Counted from the first letter of the stretch, positions 10,901 through 19,262 are shown. The stretch is 54,945 nt of DNA from Bradyrhizobium sp. Ai1a-2 (GCF_000426245.1 NZ_AUEZ01000060.1:1-54945); one strand, 5' to 3'. Notes: generated by a model from the sequence alone, not told the origin. Made by a program: numbers and translations.

Positions 10901-12616
10901 GAGATTGCCGTGCGGCAGCAGGAGACCATCGCCGGAGACCGACAGCTCCGCATGCTCGCCGAGCGTGATGGCGCTGCCGGCCAGCCGGATGGCGCCGAAC
11001 GGCGCCCGCAGCGTACCATTGATATCGATCTGCGGCGCGGTCAGGGTCAAAGACCCAGCCGCCGACAAGGGCGGGGTAGCGACACCGTTCTGCCCGACAA
11101 TGATCCGGCTTCCTGCCGTGACCGTCGCGACCGTCAGGTTGTCCGGATAGATCTGCGCCGCGTTCAGCACCAGCGTGCCGTCGGCGTTGAGCTGCGTACT
11201 GCCCACCGACGGGGTGATGAAACGTATGTTGTCGGCCACCAGCGTGGTCTGCCCGTAGCCCCGTGTGACCGCATAGGCAATGTCGATCAGGGATGCGCCA
11301 AGCGTCAGAGATCCTGATGTCGGCGTGCCATTGGCCGGCATGGTGGTGTTGAAGCCGGAGATTGCCAGATAGGCAGCACGAATCTCGGCGTTGGCGCCGG
11401 TCACGGGCGCGGCGATCCTTGGCGTTGAGATGCTGAGGCGGCTGGCCGGCAGTTGCAGATTGAGGCCGTCGGCGAGTTTCAGAACGTTCGGGGCGTTGAT
11501 GTTGACGGCCGAAAATCCTCCACTCGTGATCGACGCTTCACCGATCGTCATCCCGACGGGCGTCAGATTGTCGACATTGATCTTGGCGCCTACTTTGTAG
11601 ACGAAATTCGGGCTGGTCCCCGTCCGCGAAGGCGCTGCATAGAAGTACTTGTCGAGCAGGTAGGCGATGTCCGGCGTGATGCCGGCATTGACCGTGGACG
11701 GAAGAACCGCCGCTTCGGCCGGAGCATCTGCGGCAAGACCTTTGACGATGCGCGTGGTGCCCGGCGCGGTCGTGAGCAGGTTGCTGATCGCGGTGACGAG
11801 CGCCGTGGTGAGCTTGATGGCGCCCTTAGATGCCGGAATCTCGTTGTAGATGTCGATGTCGGTGAAGCCGGTCGACGTGTTGCCGACGAAGATGTATTCG
11901 CCTGTGGGATTGACCGCATACTGACCCGTGACCGGGTCGTAGTCGTAGCGCGTCTGCACCGCCGGGTAGCTCGTCGGCTTAGAGAAGTTGCCGAGGAAGT
12001 TACCGATCTGAGCCGCGTTTTGTTTTGGTCCGCTCGCCAAGCTCGTGTCGGCGATCGACAAGGTGCCGCCGGCCGCGCCGGCACCGCCGGCCCTTCCGAT
12101 CAGCGTCGCATCCACCAACGAAGGGCCCGCGCTGCCGTTCGTGAGCGTGATCGAGCCGCCGTCGCTGTAGAGGTCGATGGGTGTCCAGGCTCGGCGGCTG
12201 CCTATCTCGATCGTGCCGCGTGCACCGGACACGTCGATGACCGAGCCGGCGGCCAGTTTCATGACACCAGCCAAGTTGACCGTCCCGCCGTTCAGCACCT
12301 GCCCAGCGCGCTGCCGGGTGGCCGGATTGGCGTAGGTCGCATCAACACCTCGCGCGTTGATCCGGCCGGAGCGCGCCAGATCGATGAAGGCGGTATTGAT
12401 GGCGATCGTGCCGGCCGGCGCCTCCAGCGTGCCGAGCAGGTTGAGCCTGCCGCTACCCGGCGTGGTCGCCGAAATAGCGATGGTCCCTTTGACATCGGCG
12501 GCAAGCGTCGCTCCGGCGCCGATCGTCACCGCGCCGCTCGAGGTGATATTGATGGCGCCCGCCTGGCGGGTGAGGCGGTCCTGCTGGTTGAGCACCTGAA
12601 GCGTGCCGATCGCGGG
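4907..12616 (-). CDS. Giant filamentous haemagglutinin-family adhesin, C-terminal part (after frameshift)
   Basis: About 2,570 residues that continue the adhesin begun at 15932 in another frame. The chain is Gly/Ala/Thr/Val-rich with endless short beta-strand repeats of the type 'G.I.L.A..I.LG', the signature of a right-handed beta-helix exoprotein. The region near the end (about 5000-7000 on the DNA) resembles the DUF3739 C-terminal domain of rhizobial FhaB-like proteins, and the chain ends in LTPNERRALEAQ. It would be exported across the outer membrane and act in attachment. The frame is continuous with the N-terminal part if one C is removed from the CCC run at 12614-12616 (GGG on the plus strand): the sequence then reads GAPITAIGTLQVLNQQD. 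No convincing start codon or ribosome site exists here, so alone it is probably not translated. Confidence 0.85.
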   Translation of the reverse strand, partial: PAIGTLQVLNQQDRLTRQAGAINITSSGAVTIGAGATLAADVKGTIAISATTPGSGRLNLLGTLEAPAGTIAINTAFIDLARSGRINARGVDATYANPATRQRAGQVLNGGTVNLAGVMKLAAGSVIDVSGARGTIEIGSRRAWTPIDLYSDGGSITLTNGSAGPSLVDATLIGRAGGAGAAGGTLSIADTSLASGPKQNAAQIGNFLGNFSKPTSYPAVQTRYDYDPVTGQYAVNPTGEYIFVGNTSTGFTDIDIYNEIPASKGAIKLTTALVTAISNLLTTAPGTTRIVKGLAADAPAEAAVLPSTVNAGITPDIAYLLDKYFYAAPSRTGTSPNFVYKVGAKINVDNLTPVGMTIGEASITSGGFSAVNINAPNVLKLADGLNLQLPASRLSISTPRIAAPVTGANAEIRAAYLAISGFNTTMPANGTPTSGSLTLGASLIDIAYAVTRGYGQTTLVADNIRFITPSVGSTQLNADGTLVLNAAQIYPDNLTVATVTAGSRIIVGQNGVATPPLSAAGSLTLTAPQIDINGTLRAPFGAIRLAGSAITLGEHAELSVSGDGLLLPHGNLYNKDFWALPGNSNVTAPPEKKITLDAPSVILQAGSKIDIAGGGDLYAAEFVPGPGGSRDILAMPGMYAVMPTSSSVIAPSGSTPATSTRIWLEGGNGFAAGWYTLLPAHYALLPGAYAVQVVAGSEGNAVRSTVTLNDGTLLMAGRTGDLLTGVERQMAATWRVMSGDVVRAYSEYNEATANAFYASDAFKLAQYRATGIEPVTPRLPQDGGALVLKATEKLILQGLVQSQGAAGGRGGLVDVAAAKIAIVGRGQVRSAVPAGYLVLDVDQLNGLQAGSLLIGGTRSGTVQGLGVTVTAGSIIVDNGAVTGPGGTIAASALTGSEIILAATGNIDIAAGSIIVADRETVGGAGNLIMTQAETAKDYGALVRVSNGDVVQVVRTNVDPTATRGLVSIGIGARLDGGKSLLIDSTGDTVVAASAVLSGADITLGASRIGLGGGSGGMVFTEAAIARFAQARNLTLKSYSTIDIFGSINVGATGLKSLTLDAAALAGRASGATTLIGDTIVLRNSGASFNEPAVPAQASLSIVTDTLVLGVGAKSLRGFASASLAATGRIIGEGSGSLDANTANLSLITPLVTGHNGTNQSVTTTGALVMASSGVSPAARDGDSLGSRWSFTGRSVDVGTRIDARGGTVAITAIGGDVVLGAGARVDVSGLAKNFFDVTEYADAGTITLTSVAAGVDALGRPIGGNVAALAGTVLDLSAAAGGGDAGTLSVVASGGGGVALGGAIDAHAASGKGGSFALDIAALGDFGGFSQRLENAGFSGARDFRIRAGDVRIDGSTVVDDFSLTADAGRVTITGAIFSRKPYGGSVTIIGGNGVTMEAGASLAAMSSTDLGGGRVTIDAGQGRLDVRGGAIDVSGGEGGRVHFRARQVAGPDYVAVDHLAASIAVASAAVLEGVKVYTASATSAVQTAAESDADAFIAQSGAIASRLRAPGIAVAAGIEIRSAGDLTVDQDWNLANRGNHLGTLTLRAAGNLIVKGNISDGFSSADSSGTLLAQDSWNLRLVAGSDLAAADPLALTPLAGLAAGAGSIIVGDSGTGKLVRTGTGDLDIRAGRDLKLAHYESVAYTAGRRDTTVFADFSTADAAATYGILGGDLRIAAQGGISSALPVDRANNMQLYTEWLKRQGTVDTSQIFTSKQSSWWVDYHAFKQGVGALGGGNVSVSAGGDLDNLLVALPTNGRVRGGRTAAEAKTLELRNGGSMTVDAGGAVRAGFYYIGRGEGTIDAGEFAIGRQVTTTSGAIVTTYQIAPVLSLGDAALSVKTAGDLRLQTVLDPLMVGPATSNLRLEPAYMSGQTERTALDLTSTGGDVILVGQGKYISKDLTATGTTWPFVQETIYSANIYPSRLRISSLSGSVSNLGEIYTIPSSEPEVRILAERNVALGSIFMSRATFEMFPSQFVPVGGNGEYIYTMPFSQLFFNSIAKLGNANAYDLYIARFRNPLHLPNENDFEPSRIYARSGSIIGPVATTTFRSTTMRANEQTWLRAGKDIRNVTLDLRNLHRTDTTWLEAGNDIINADLSVEGPGSVLLTAGRDVYNPRTVSIGNRQFDGNNRPIVGTDILGLPAEGASIDVIAGLNGKSPDYAAFIATYLDPAKAAAMPAYLTTVIDGQTVPLYLTDAYDAKRDGKQIRFGLVSFVASVTGRTWSPAEAWAVFQTLPALTQQRFVRQVYMQELREAGRDQNGGLLTGGYNRGYAAIASLFPGNDWKGSVISPSVYFRTMAGGDITVMAPGGGFQLASLQTTVKEGDGVVTLGYGNINIFARDSVTVNRSRILTFAGGDETIWSTLGDIDAGRGAKTTRVTSAPDVITDVNAVTRILERADMSGSGIGTVDAFTGVEPGEVDLIAPVGTVNFGDAGVRVSGNFNVAARFVVNIDNLAVKGEVKGVPKDDVKVAPLTLDTKDKAAADAGKDATQQTSSDRPSVIIVEFLGFGGGDGEPRQDDDNKSRRAPERSGQSPAYDPGNPVQFVGIGKLTAEQAQKLTPNERRALEAQ

Positions 12617-15600
12617 TGATCGGCGCGCCGGACGCGAAATCGAAATTGACGCCGGCAACGCTGACCGGCACCAGGGACGCCGTGACGCCATCGGGAACGA
12701 TGACGTTACCGCCACTGATACTGAGCACGCGGACTCCGCGCTCGCCGAATAGCGTCGGCGGGAGATGGAGGATCGACATATCCGCCGGCGCAGATCCGCC
12801 GATCTGCACAGCGCCGTCGACATTGAGCTCGAGGGTGGCCCCTGAGCCCGCCGCATAGCCGCGCAGATCGAGGCCGGCGAGCTCCTCGGAGGTCACGCCC
12901 CCGATCGTCGCCGTGCCGGCGTCTCCGACCTTCAACATGTTCTTGCTGCCGTTCTGCGTCAGCCAGGCGCCGCCCGAGACATCGATTGTCGCACCTGCGG
13001 CGAATTCGCCATTCAGCGCGACGTTCCCTCCCGTGATCAACGGCTGCCCTCGCCTTTCGCCGGCGAAGTCGTTGACCACCCGACCGCTGACGTCGATCAC
13101 CGATGAGGCGCCGAACCTTCCTGACAATTTCACCGTTCCACCGGCACTGCGGATGGTGCCGTCGATCTGGAACTGATTTGCTGGGTAGAGGGCGGCCGTA
13201 TTCGGCAACACCGAAAAAGTCGAACCTGGCGCCAGCTCCAACTTCTCGCCCGCACCCAGCGTGAAGCCGGTCGAGACGTAGAGATCGATCTTGCCCAGAC
13301 CCGACTGCCCCAGCACGTCGGTGTCGATGTAGGTCCCGCGCTTGCGGAACGACGTGACGTCGTCAGCAGCTCCGCTCACACCCGACGTACCCCAATACCA
13401 TGAAGAATCGAGCGGCGTCTTCGCGTTGAAGTCGGCCGGAAGCAATACTGGATCCTTCGTGAAGGTCAGGTCGCCAAGCAGCCAGGTACGCGCCGCATCG
13501 GAGGCTTCGCCGAACTTCAACGATCCAGCCTTGGCGACCTGGCCGGATGCCGCCTGCCGCTCGCCGATAATGACCCCTCCGTAATAGCTGCCCTCGAGCA
13601 CCGTGCCCTCGCCGGCAAACATGCTGATCTCACCCGCAGCGCGGCCTTCCGTGTAGCCCGCCTCCCAGGTGGCGCGTCCGAGCAGCGGGTTGGCAAAGAT
13701 TTCGTTGATTTTCCCCGAGTGCCGCACGGTGAAACCGCTGGCTATTCCGACATAGACCCGGTCCGGGGTCGCCTGGCTGATGTCGTAGATGCGGCCATCG
13801 GAGCCGATCAGCTTGGTGGTGTTGACATAGCCGCCCTGATAGCGGATCGAGCCGCCGGACACATCGAGCATCGAGCCGAGGCGAGTAATCAGCGATCCGC
13901 TGGATTTGATGGCGATCTTGCCACCGCCGGTCATTAGCTGGGCGAGCGTGGTGAGGTCGTTGCCGATCCAGCCGCTCGCGTCGCCCAATGGCGTACCAAC
14001 CCAGGCGCCAGGCGAGTTGGGGATCCAGTTCACGCCGGCCATTGGGCCGTCGGAAAAAGTGCCCTTCTTGCGCTTGTCCACATACACGGTCACGCCGCTC
14101 AGCCAGGAGTCCTTGTAGAGCGGCGAATCGCGCAATTCGTTGATGCGCATGTTGACGGCGACGAGGTTGCTTTCCATCGCCACCGGAACGTCCAGCAGAC
14201 CAGCGACGCTGACGAATGCATCCTCGCCGAGATAGATCCGGCTGCCGTCGCGAATAGTCGGCTCTGGATTGGTCACCGTATCCCCTGACAGAGCGGAGGT
14301 GCTGGCGACGATGCTGATGGTACCGGCCGGAACGATCACGTTCGCCCGTGTTTCGATATCGATCAGCTTGCCCCGCAGTTCGACGCGGCCGGGCGTGTAG
14401 CGTGTCTGCGCCGCCGTCGCCTCGATCGGGCTAGTGTCGGTCAGATCCGGCACCACCGTGGTGACGCTGCCCGGCGACAGCACCAGGGTGCCCGCGGACC
14501 AGTATTTCAGCGGGAGGCCTGCGAGCGTGCTGCTGTAGGACATCATGCCCTCACCCCAGGCCCGCAGCCGGATCGAGCCGTCGCGGTTGTTCAGGGCGGT
14601 GGAGGCGATGAGTGCGCCGTTCTGGACGACTTCGCGGCCCATCAGCGTGATGTTACCATGCGTCGTCTCTACCAGACCCGTGTTGAGCACCTGGTAACCG
14701 ACCGTCTCGGCGCGCTGCTCCATTCCGGGCAGAACCAGGTTCTTCAGGTCGTTCGTGAAGGCGTTGCCCGGGAAGTTCAACTGCCCAGTGGCGATTGCCA
14801 TCGTATCGTAGTTGAAGGCCCACGGCATCGGAGCGGAAACCGCAACATCGAGGCCGCGAACGCCGGTTTGGTCAGTGAGCAGATAGACCTGTTCGCCGGC
14901 CGCCATGATCACTTGGCCGTCGGGCGCCGCAACCCGCCCGGCATTGCTGACCCGCGGCGCGAACAGCATCGCCTTACCGCCGGACGCAGTTTCGATCGAG
15001 GCACCGGCCTGCACCGTGACGTCGCCGGGTGGACGGCCGATGGCGACCGCCGGGATCTGTTGGGGGTTGTTGACACCGACAGAAAGATTAGGCTTCTGCT
15101 GGCCGAGATAGCCGAATTGCGGCATTGCGATGCTGCTTGCGGCGACGTCGTTCCAGATCAGCAACTGGGCGTTGATGCCGGCCATGAACTGCTGGTTCGA
15201 CAAGGACAACGACGAGGCCACCAGCGCGCCAACATTCACCTGGCTGGCACCGCCGAAGATGATACCGTTCTGATTGATGATGTAGACCTGCCCTTCGGCC
15301 CGGATGGTGCCGAGGATCTGGCTCGGCATGGCACTCGGATCGATGACACGATTGAGCGCGATCCAATTGGCGGCGTCGCCACCGCCCGCGGCTTGATTGA
15401 AATAGAGGTCTGTCTCCCGCCCGACATTGAACTTGTCCCAGGTCAAGATCGCCTTCTGCTGCCGCTGCACGATGTCCACTTGGATACGGCCATTCGCCGA
15501 TACGGATTGCGTCGGCAGATCGGCGCCGGTCCAGGCAGGTTGTCCATCAACGATCGCGTTGGGATTGCCGGTTGGATTGAGGCCGCCGGACGACAACCCG

Positions 15601-15932
15601 TTGGGCACGTCGGGAAGCTGCTGGCCAAGCTTGCTCGCTCCGGAAAGCGCCGCCGCGCGGGCCGCGTCCTGCGCATTTCTCAATGCCTGCATTGATGCGT
15701 TGGCCCGGCTCATCGCCTGCGCCGCCACCGCAGCGGCAGCCTGCGCACTCGCCTGTGCGGCGGCGGCCGCAACTCCAGTCGCGCTCGTGTTAGCTCCGCC
15801 CAGAGGCCGCGCTCCTGCCGGCACCGATGTTCCGGCCAGCAAAGCCGCCGCGCTGACGCCGGCAAGCAATATCGAGCGGGACAGGCTCACGGCGCGGAAC
15901 GCGACGGGCGGGAATGCGATGCGGGCGGACAT
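12453..15932 (-). CDS. Giant filamentous haemagglutinin-family adhesin, N-terminal part (TpsA-like, frameshifted)
   Basis: The start at 15932 is supported by AAGGAAAG eight bases upstream and by the signal peptide it creates (basic N-terminus, then SILLAGVSAAALLAG, cleavage near PAGA). An Ala-rich, probably helical stretch follows (about 55-95), then the TPS secretion/haemagglutination domain (about 130-330) with NQNGIIFG at 220-227, the equivalent of the NPNGI motif. Beta-helix repeats follow. The true frame runs for about 1,106 residues to near 12616; beyond that this frame turns into an Arg/Pro/His-rich tail and stops at 12453. With one base removed, the joined protein would be about 3,674 residues. 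It lies 140 bases after the FecR-like gene, so the ECF sigma module upstream probably controls it. No TpsB gene is adjacent. Confidence 0.88.
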   Translation of the reverse strand: MSARIAFPPVAFRAVSLSRSILLAGVSAAALLAGTSVPAGARPLGGANTSATGVAAAAAQASAQAAAAVAAQAMSRANASMQALRNAQDAARAAALSGASKLGQQLPDVPNGLSSGGLNPTGNPNAIVDGQPAWTGADLPTQSVSANGRIQVDIVQRQQKAILTWDKFNVGRETDLYFNQAAGGGDAANWIALNRVIDPSAMPSQILGTIRAEGQVYIINQNGIIFGGASQVNVGALVASSLSLSNQQFMAGINAQLLIWNDVAASSIAMPQFGYLGQQKPNLSVGVNNPQQIPAVAIGRPPGDVTVQAGASIETASGGKAMLFAPRVSNAGRVAAPDGQVIMAAGEQVYLLTDQTGVRGLDVAVSAPMPWAFNYDTMAIATGQLNFPGNAFTNDLKNLVLPGMEQRAETVGYQVLNTGLVETTHGNITLMGREVVQNGALIASTALNNRDGSIRLRAWGEGMMSYSSTLAGLPLKYWSAGTLVLSPGSVTTVVPDLTDTSPIEATAAQTRYTPGRVELRGKLIDIETRANVIVPAGTISIVASTSALSGDTVTNPEPTIRDGSRIYLGEDAFVSVAGLLDVPVAMESNLVAVNMRINELRDSPLYKDSWLSGVTVYVDKRKKGTFSDGPMAGVNWIPNSPGAWVGTPLGDASGWIGNDLTTLAQLMTGGGKIAIKSSGSLITRLGSMLDVSGGSIRYQGGYVNTTKLIGSDGRIYDISQATPDRVYVGIASGFTVRHSGKINEIFANPLLGRATWEAGYTEGRAAGEISMFAGEGTVLEGSYYGGVIIGERQAASGQVAKAGSLKFGEASDAARTWLLGDLTFTKDPVLLPADFNAKTPLDSSWYWGTSGVSGAADDVTSFRKRGTYIDTDVLGQSGLGKIDLYVSTGFTLGAGEKLELAPGSTFSVLPNTAALYPANQFQIDGTIRSAGGTVKLSGRFGASSVIDVSGRVVNDFAGERRGQPLITGGNVALNGEFAAGATIDVSGGAWLTQNGSKNMLKVGDAGTATIGGVTSEELAGLDLRGYAAGSGATLELNVDGAVQIGGSAPADMSILHLPPTLFGERGVRVLSISGGNVIVPDGVTASLVPVSVAGVNFDFASGAPITRDRHASGAQPAGPPHPPGGRHQYHLERRGDDRRRSDACRRCQRDHRYFGDHAG
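12614..12616 (-). other. Single-base frameshift point in the adhesin gene
   Basis: Upstream of this point the adhesin reads in one frame (…FASGAPIT) and downstream in another (AIGTLQVLNQQD…). Both flanks are typical beta-helix sequence, and dropping one base of the three-C run joins them exactly. It is either a real mutation, a phase-variable tract (short for that purpose) or a sequencing error. Confidence 0.8.
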
Positions 15933-16072
15933 GCGTCTTTCCTTCAAGCGGATCGCGGCCGGCAAGATTGTCCGACCGCTGTCGATAGCCTGAAGACGTC
16001 TGGGCGAGGCGCGAGAGGAAATGCGGAGGTCGATTTTTTTTGGTCCCCGCATTCGAACCACGTTTGCGCGGA

Positions 16073-17038
16073 TCAGCTCAGCAGCACGAACCCTCCGGCA
16101 AGCAGCGTCACCTTGGCTCCAAGGACATCCCGAAGCTGGCCCAGAATCGCATCCAGTCGTGACAATCCGACCCGCGCCGTCACGCGCCGCGCGCCGAGCG
16201 AAGTATTGGTCAGTACAATCCGCCCATGCCGATATCTGTTGACCTCGTCGACGACATCGGACACGCGCGCATTGTCGAACACCAGTACGCCGCCGCGCCA
16301 TCCGGCTGCGGCCTGCGGATCGACCGCTCGCGGCGGCCCGAGACCGGCAGGACCATACGTCAACTGATCCGGTGCCGACAGCGCGGCGCTCTGCCCCGCA
16401 TGCGCGACGTAAACGCGCCCATGCAGGCAGGTGATTCGTACGCTCGAGCCGTCGCACCGAATGACGAACTCGGCGCCGCTACCGGCAGTTCGCCCGCCGG
16501 CCGCAGCCACAACCACGCGTTGCGGCCCAAGAGTAACGGCGGCTTCGCCGGCCCATAGCTCGATATCGGCATCGGCGACGTTTCGGATGTTGAGGCTGGT
16601 GCGGGTATTCATCTCGATCGATGCCTTGTCGGCAAGATCGATCCGCCGCTGTTCGCCGATGCCCGTGTGATAGTCGGCGGCAAGCTCCATCACCGAGGGC
16701 CACAGGCCGAGCGGTGGACGCAGCACCGCTGTGCCGGCAATCGCCGCCACCGAGGCCGCAGCCGTCCCCCCGAGAAACGCGCGACGGCCAATCGGTCGCC
16801 AGTGCCGCGCAGGCATCGGATCGGCTTGCGGCTGGCCGGCAGCCACAGCAAGCGGAGTCCCCAATGCCTGCCAGAGCCGGCACGCCTCCGCGAAGGCGGT
16901 CTCATGCGCAGGACTTATGGCGCGCCATTCGGCCAGCGCCTGCAGGTCGTGCTGCGTCGCTCCGCCCGTCGTGAGCCGCACGACCCAGTCTTTGGCTTGG
17001 TCGCGAAGCGTCCTGTCGTCATCGTCCTGGATGTTCAT
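16073..17038 (-). CDS. FecR-family anti-sigma factor
   Basis: 321 residues. The layout is that of FecR-type regulators: an N-terminal cytoplasmic sigma-binding region (residues about 10-60, RDQAKDWVVRLTTG and AEWRAISPAHETAFAEA), one membrane segment (about 86-108, RRAFLGGTAAASVAAIAGTA), a FecR periplasmic domain (about 120-220, with IDLADKASIEMNTRTSL) and a C-terminal STN-like domain (about 248-321). It would hold the ECF sigma factor inactive until the periplasmic STN protein signals. I chose MNIQDDDD at 17038 over an in-frame upstream ATG because the added 45 residues are Arg/Gly-rich and unlike the family. It lies between the sigma gene (195 bases upstream) and the adhesin (140 bases downstream), all in one direction. 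Confidence 0.9.
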   Translation of the reverse strand: MNIQDDDDRTLRDQAKDWVVRLTTGGATQHDLQALAEWRAISPAHETAFAEACRLWQALGTPLAVAAGQPQADPMPARHWRPIGRRAFLGGTAAASVAAIAGTAVLRPPLGLWPSVMELAADYHTGIGEQRRIDLADKASIEMNTRTSLNIRNVADADIELWAGEAAVTLGPQRVVVAAAGGRTAGSGAEFVIRCDGSSVRITCLHGRVYVAHAGQSAALSAPDQLTYGPAGLGPPRAVDPQAAAGWRGGVLVFDNARVSDVVDEVNRYRHGRIVLTNTSLGARRVTARVGLSRLDAILGQLRDVLGAKVTLLAGGFVLLS

Positions 17039-17233
17039 GGCCCAATGCCGGCCGTGCCGCTTGCGCTCGCCAAGCCGTGCCCGAACAAGACGTCCCCGAC
17101 CACCGCGACTGGCCGGATGTCGACCGTCCTGTCCGTGGCCCAGCGCCGATCGAGCGGTCCTGGCGAAAGCCAAGTCATCCTTGCTGCCGAGTCATCACCG
17201 CCGAGGGATTCTGCCCTGTCATTATCTACCAAG

Positions 17234-17803
17234 TCATTTCTTCCAAGACGACTGCGGCGGTCCGGACAGGAAGTGATCGTCCGGACTTTTTTGCATTTGG
17301 GCTTCGCAAAAGTCCAGCGCTCGCCTCAGTTCGAGGCGGACCATCCGGGTGGAGATGCCGAATTCGGCGGCGATCTCCTGTTGTCCACGCCCGTGCAGGC
17401 GTGCCGAGATCAGGATCTTGCGGGTTCGTTCCGGCAATTCGTGAATGGCCCGCTGCAGCATCTCGAACTCCTGCCGCGCCCCAAGCTCGCGCTCCGCATC
17501 CGGAGCGGACGAGGCAAGCTCGATCACCTCCCGAACCTCGGATCGTTTGGCTCGCCGCTTGTCTCCGCGCCGCCAATCGGTGGCGATGTTGGCGGCGGTT
17601 CGCAGCACATAAGAGGCAGGGTCGTGCACAGGCCCGGGCTTGTCCTCGCGGTGCAGCCGCAGCCAGGTCTCGTTCAGGCTCTCGCGCGCCAGTTCGTCTG
17701 AGCCGAGCCACCGGCTCAACCGCTTTCTCAACTCATCATATCGTTCCGCCAGCACATCGCGCAGCAGTGCCCAGGTCGCATTTTCGGTCGGCACCATTGT
17801 CAC
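17234..17803 (-). CDS. ECF sigma factor, FecI-like
   Basis: 189 residues. Region 2 is visible at about 18-50 (YDELRKRLSRWLGSDELARE then ESLNETWLRL), and region 4 at about 120-175 (HELPERTRKILISARLHG, then QQEIAAEFGISTRMVRLELR), the helix-turn-helix that reads the -35 element. It would direct RNA polymerase to the surface-signalling regulon. Gene order STN protein, sigma, FecR, adhesin is that of cell-surface signalling systems, so the adhesin is the likely target. Confidence 0.92.
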   Translation of the reverse strand: MTMVPTENATWALLRDVLAERYDELRKRLSRWLGSDELARESLNETWLRLHREDKPGPVHDPASYVLRTAANIATDWRRGDKRRAKRSEVREVIELASSAPDAERELGARQEFEMLQRAIHELPERTRKILISARLHGRGQQEIAAEFGISTRMVRLELRRALDFCEAQMQKSPDDHFLSGPPQSSWKK

Positions 17804-17925
17804 TCGCAGAACGACGCTCCAACCCCATCGAAGCTCCCGCTTGCGGTTCTCGTCTGGGCATGGACGCGAGCCAATACCAGCGAATTATTACAGAATAACC
17901 ACAGGGCCCATTGGAGGCTCTTGCG

Positions 17926-18645
17926 TCACTGGCCACACGCCGCGCCGCTTCCGGGCATGCCCGGATTGATCGTCATGGTCAGAGGCCTTTCCGCCGCATA
18001 GGCAGGCACATGCCCGACCACGACCGTATCGAGAGCGCGAAGCAGCGCAGCATCCCGACGCGCCTCTCCGGTCGAGCCGAGAAGAGTGGTCCGCCGGATC
18101 GTGCCATTCCGCGTCAACCAGACCTGGACGGCAACACGATAAGCGCCCGGCCTCGTGCGCTCGTCGCGGCAAAGCCCACGCAAAATGCCGGCCTGCAAGG
18201 CGCCGAGGAAAACTGCGTCTACCACATCGACGGATGGGGGCGCCCCCGCCACGACAACCACGGCGTCGACATCCGTGCGACGACCGACCAGGCCTGACCC
18301 GGCAAGCAAGACCGACAACGCCGCCTCCGGCGTCATGGCCCCGTTCACGGGCATCGAGCGCCGCCCCATGGTCACGGCCGGCTCATAAAGGATCTGCAAT
18401 CCCGTGATTGTGGCATACGCCTTGAGCGCCAGGTCGATGTCCTGCGCTGGAATGTCGAAGGCAAGTTGCACATCCAATCCTGCCGGCTCCGCGCCGGACG
18501 GGATGGTAGCGCCGATCAGCAGCACGCCAAGCAGAACGGCCGCGAGCGCGCCGCGTCGATGCGTTGTCAGAGGGGAGCGCTTTCGCCGACCACGGAAGGT
18601 CCGACTGGCGTCCGCAATTCCGGCTCGGACGGAGGAGAAACGCAT
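17926..18645 (-). CDS. Periplasmic STN domain protein with TonB-like C-terminus (VreA-like)
   Basis: 239 residues. A basic N-terminus and hydrophobic run (GALAAVLLGVLLIGATIPSG, about 32-51) form a signal peptide or anchor. Residues about 56-133 are an STN domain (FDIPAQDIDLALKAYATITG, LQILYEP, AALSVLLAGSGL), the signal domain normally found at the N-terminus of TonB-dependent receptors. Residues about 145-232 look like a TonB C-terminal domain (YRVAVQVWLTRNGTIRRTTL, GSTG). There is no outer-membrane barrel. The arrangement fits VreA of the Pseudomonas PUMA3 system, which with an ECF sigma factor and a FecR-like protein is linked to a two-partner secretion system. It is probably the signal input for the downstream sigma/anti-sigma pair. 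The ribosome site is weak. Confidence 0.85.
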   Translation of the reverse strand: MRFSSVRAGIADASRTFRGRRKRSPLTTHRRGALAAVLLGVLLIGATIPSGAEPAGLDVQLAFDIPAQDIDLALKAYATITGLQILYEPAVTMGRRSMPVNGAMTPEAALSVLLAGSGLVGRRTDVDAVVVVAGAPPSVDVVDAVFLGALQAGILRGLCRDERTRPGAYRVAVQVWLTRNGTIRRTTLLGSTGEARRDAALLRALDTVVVGHVPAYAAERPLTMTINPGMPGSGAACGQ

Positions 18646-18833
18646 AGGCGGCCCCGACTATCATTCGCGCGACCAAACACGGCGCCCCCAAGGAACAACC
18701 GCCAGCCGTCACATCGATCGTAGCCCCCTTCTAGACCAGAATCCGTCCCCCCAAAATGCAATTGAGGAAACGAAGATGCACCGCCCTAACGCTTGCTGCA
18801 GCGAGGACGGCAGGAGGGACTCTCACCCGTCGC

Positions 18834-19262
18834 CGCATACACCTCACCCTCAAGAAGGAAGCAACCCGGCCGCCCGGCCTCAACAGCCTGCAACAGCAGG
18901 AGCGCTTCGATGCCTTCGTTCGGGGGTTCAATGTTGAACGGCCACACGAGGCGCTCGACATGAAGTGTCCCGCAGAGCTCTACATAGCCTCGCCGCGCCC
19001 CTACGACGGTCTGTCCGATCTGGTCTATCCCTTCCACGACCGCGACGTGCTCGTCACAGCTTGCGGACGGCTCTGCCTGCACCGCAAGAAGATCAACATC
19101 TCAACTGTGCTGGCAGGTCAGCGGCTCGGCATCAAGGAAGTCGACGACGGCATTTGGCTCGTCAGCTTCATGCATTATGATCTGGGATACTTCGACCTGG
19201 GGCAGAAAACCCTCCAACCCCTCGACAACCCGTTCGGCACGAGGTTGTCACCTATGTCTTAG
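18834..19262 (+). pseudogene. IS481-family transposase, C-terminal remnant
   Basis: About 140 residues, with HLTLKKEATRPPGLNS, FNVERPHEALDMKCPAE, YPFHDRDVLVTACGR and a final NPFGTRLSPMS, match the C-terminal third of IS481-type integrase-core transposases, including the ERPHEAL block. The catalytic DDE residues upstream are missing; upstream of 18830 the frame holds unrelated sequence. It is a dead fragment marking an old insertion between the signalling-adhesin locus and tamB. Confidence 0.85.

Noticed and set aside
5141..12619. Several long plus-strand frames opposite the adhesin
   Set aside because: Repetitive, Arg/His-rich shadows of the beta-helix repeats on the other strand; no ribosome sites or family motifs.
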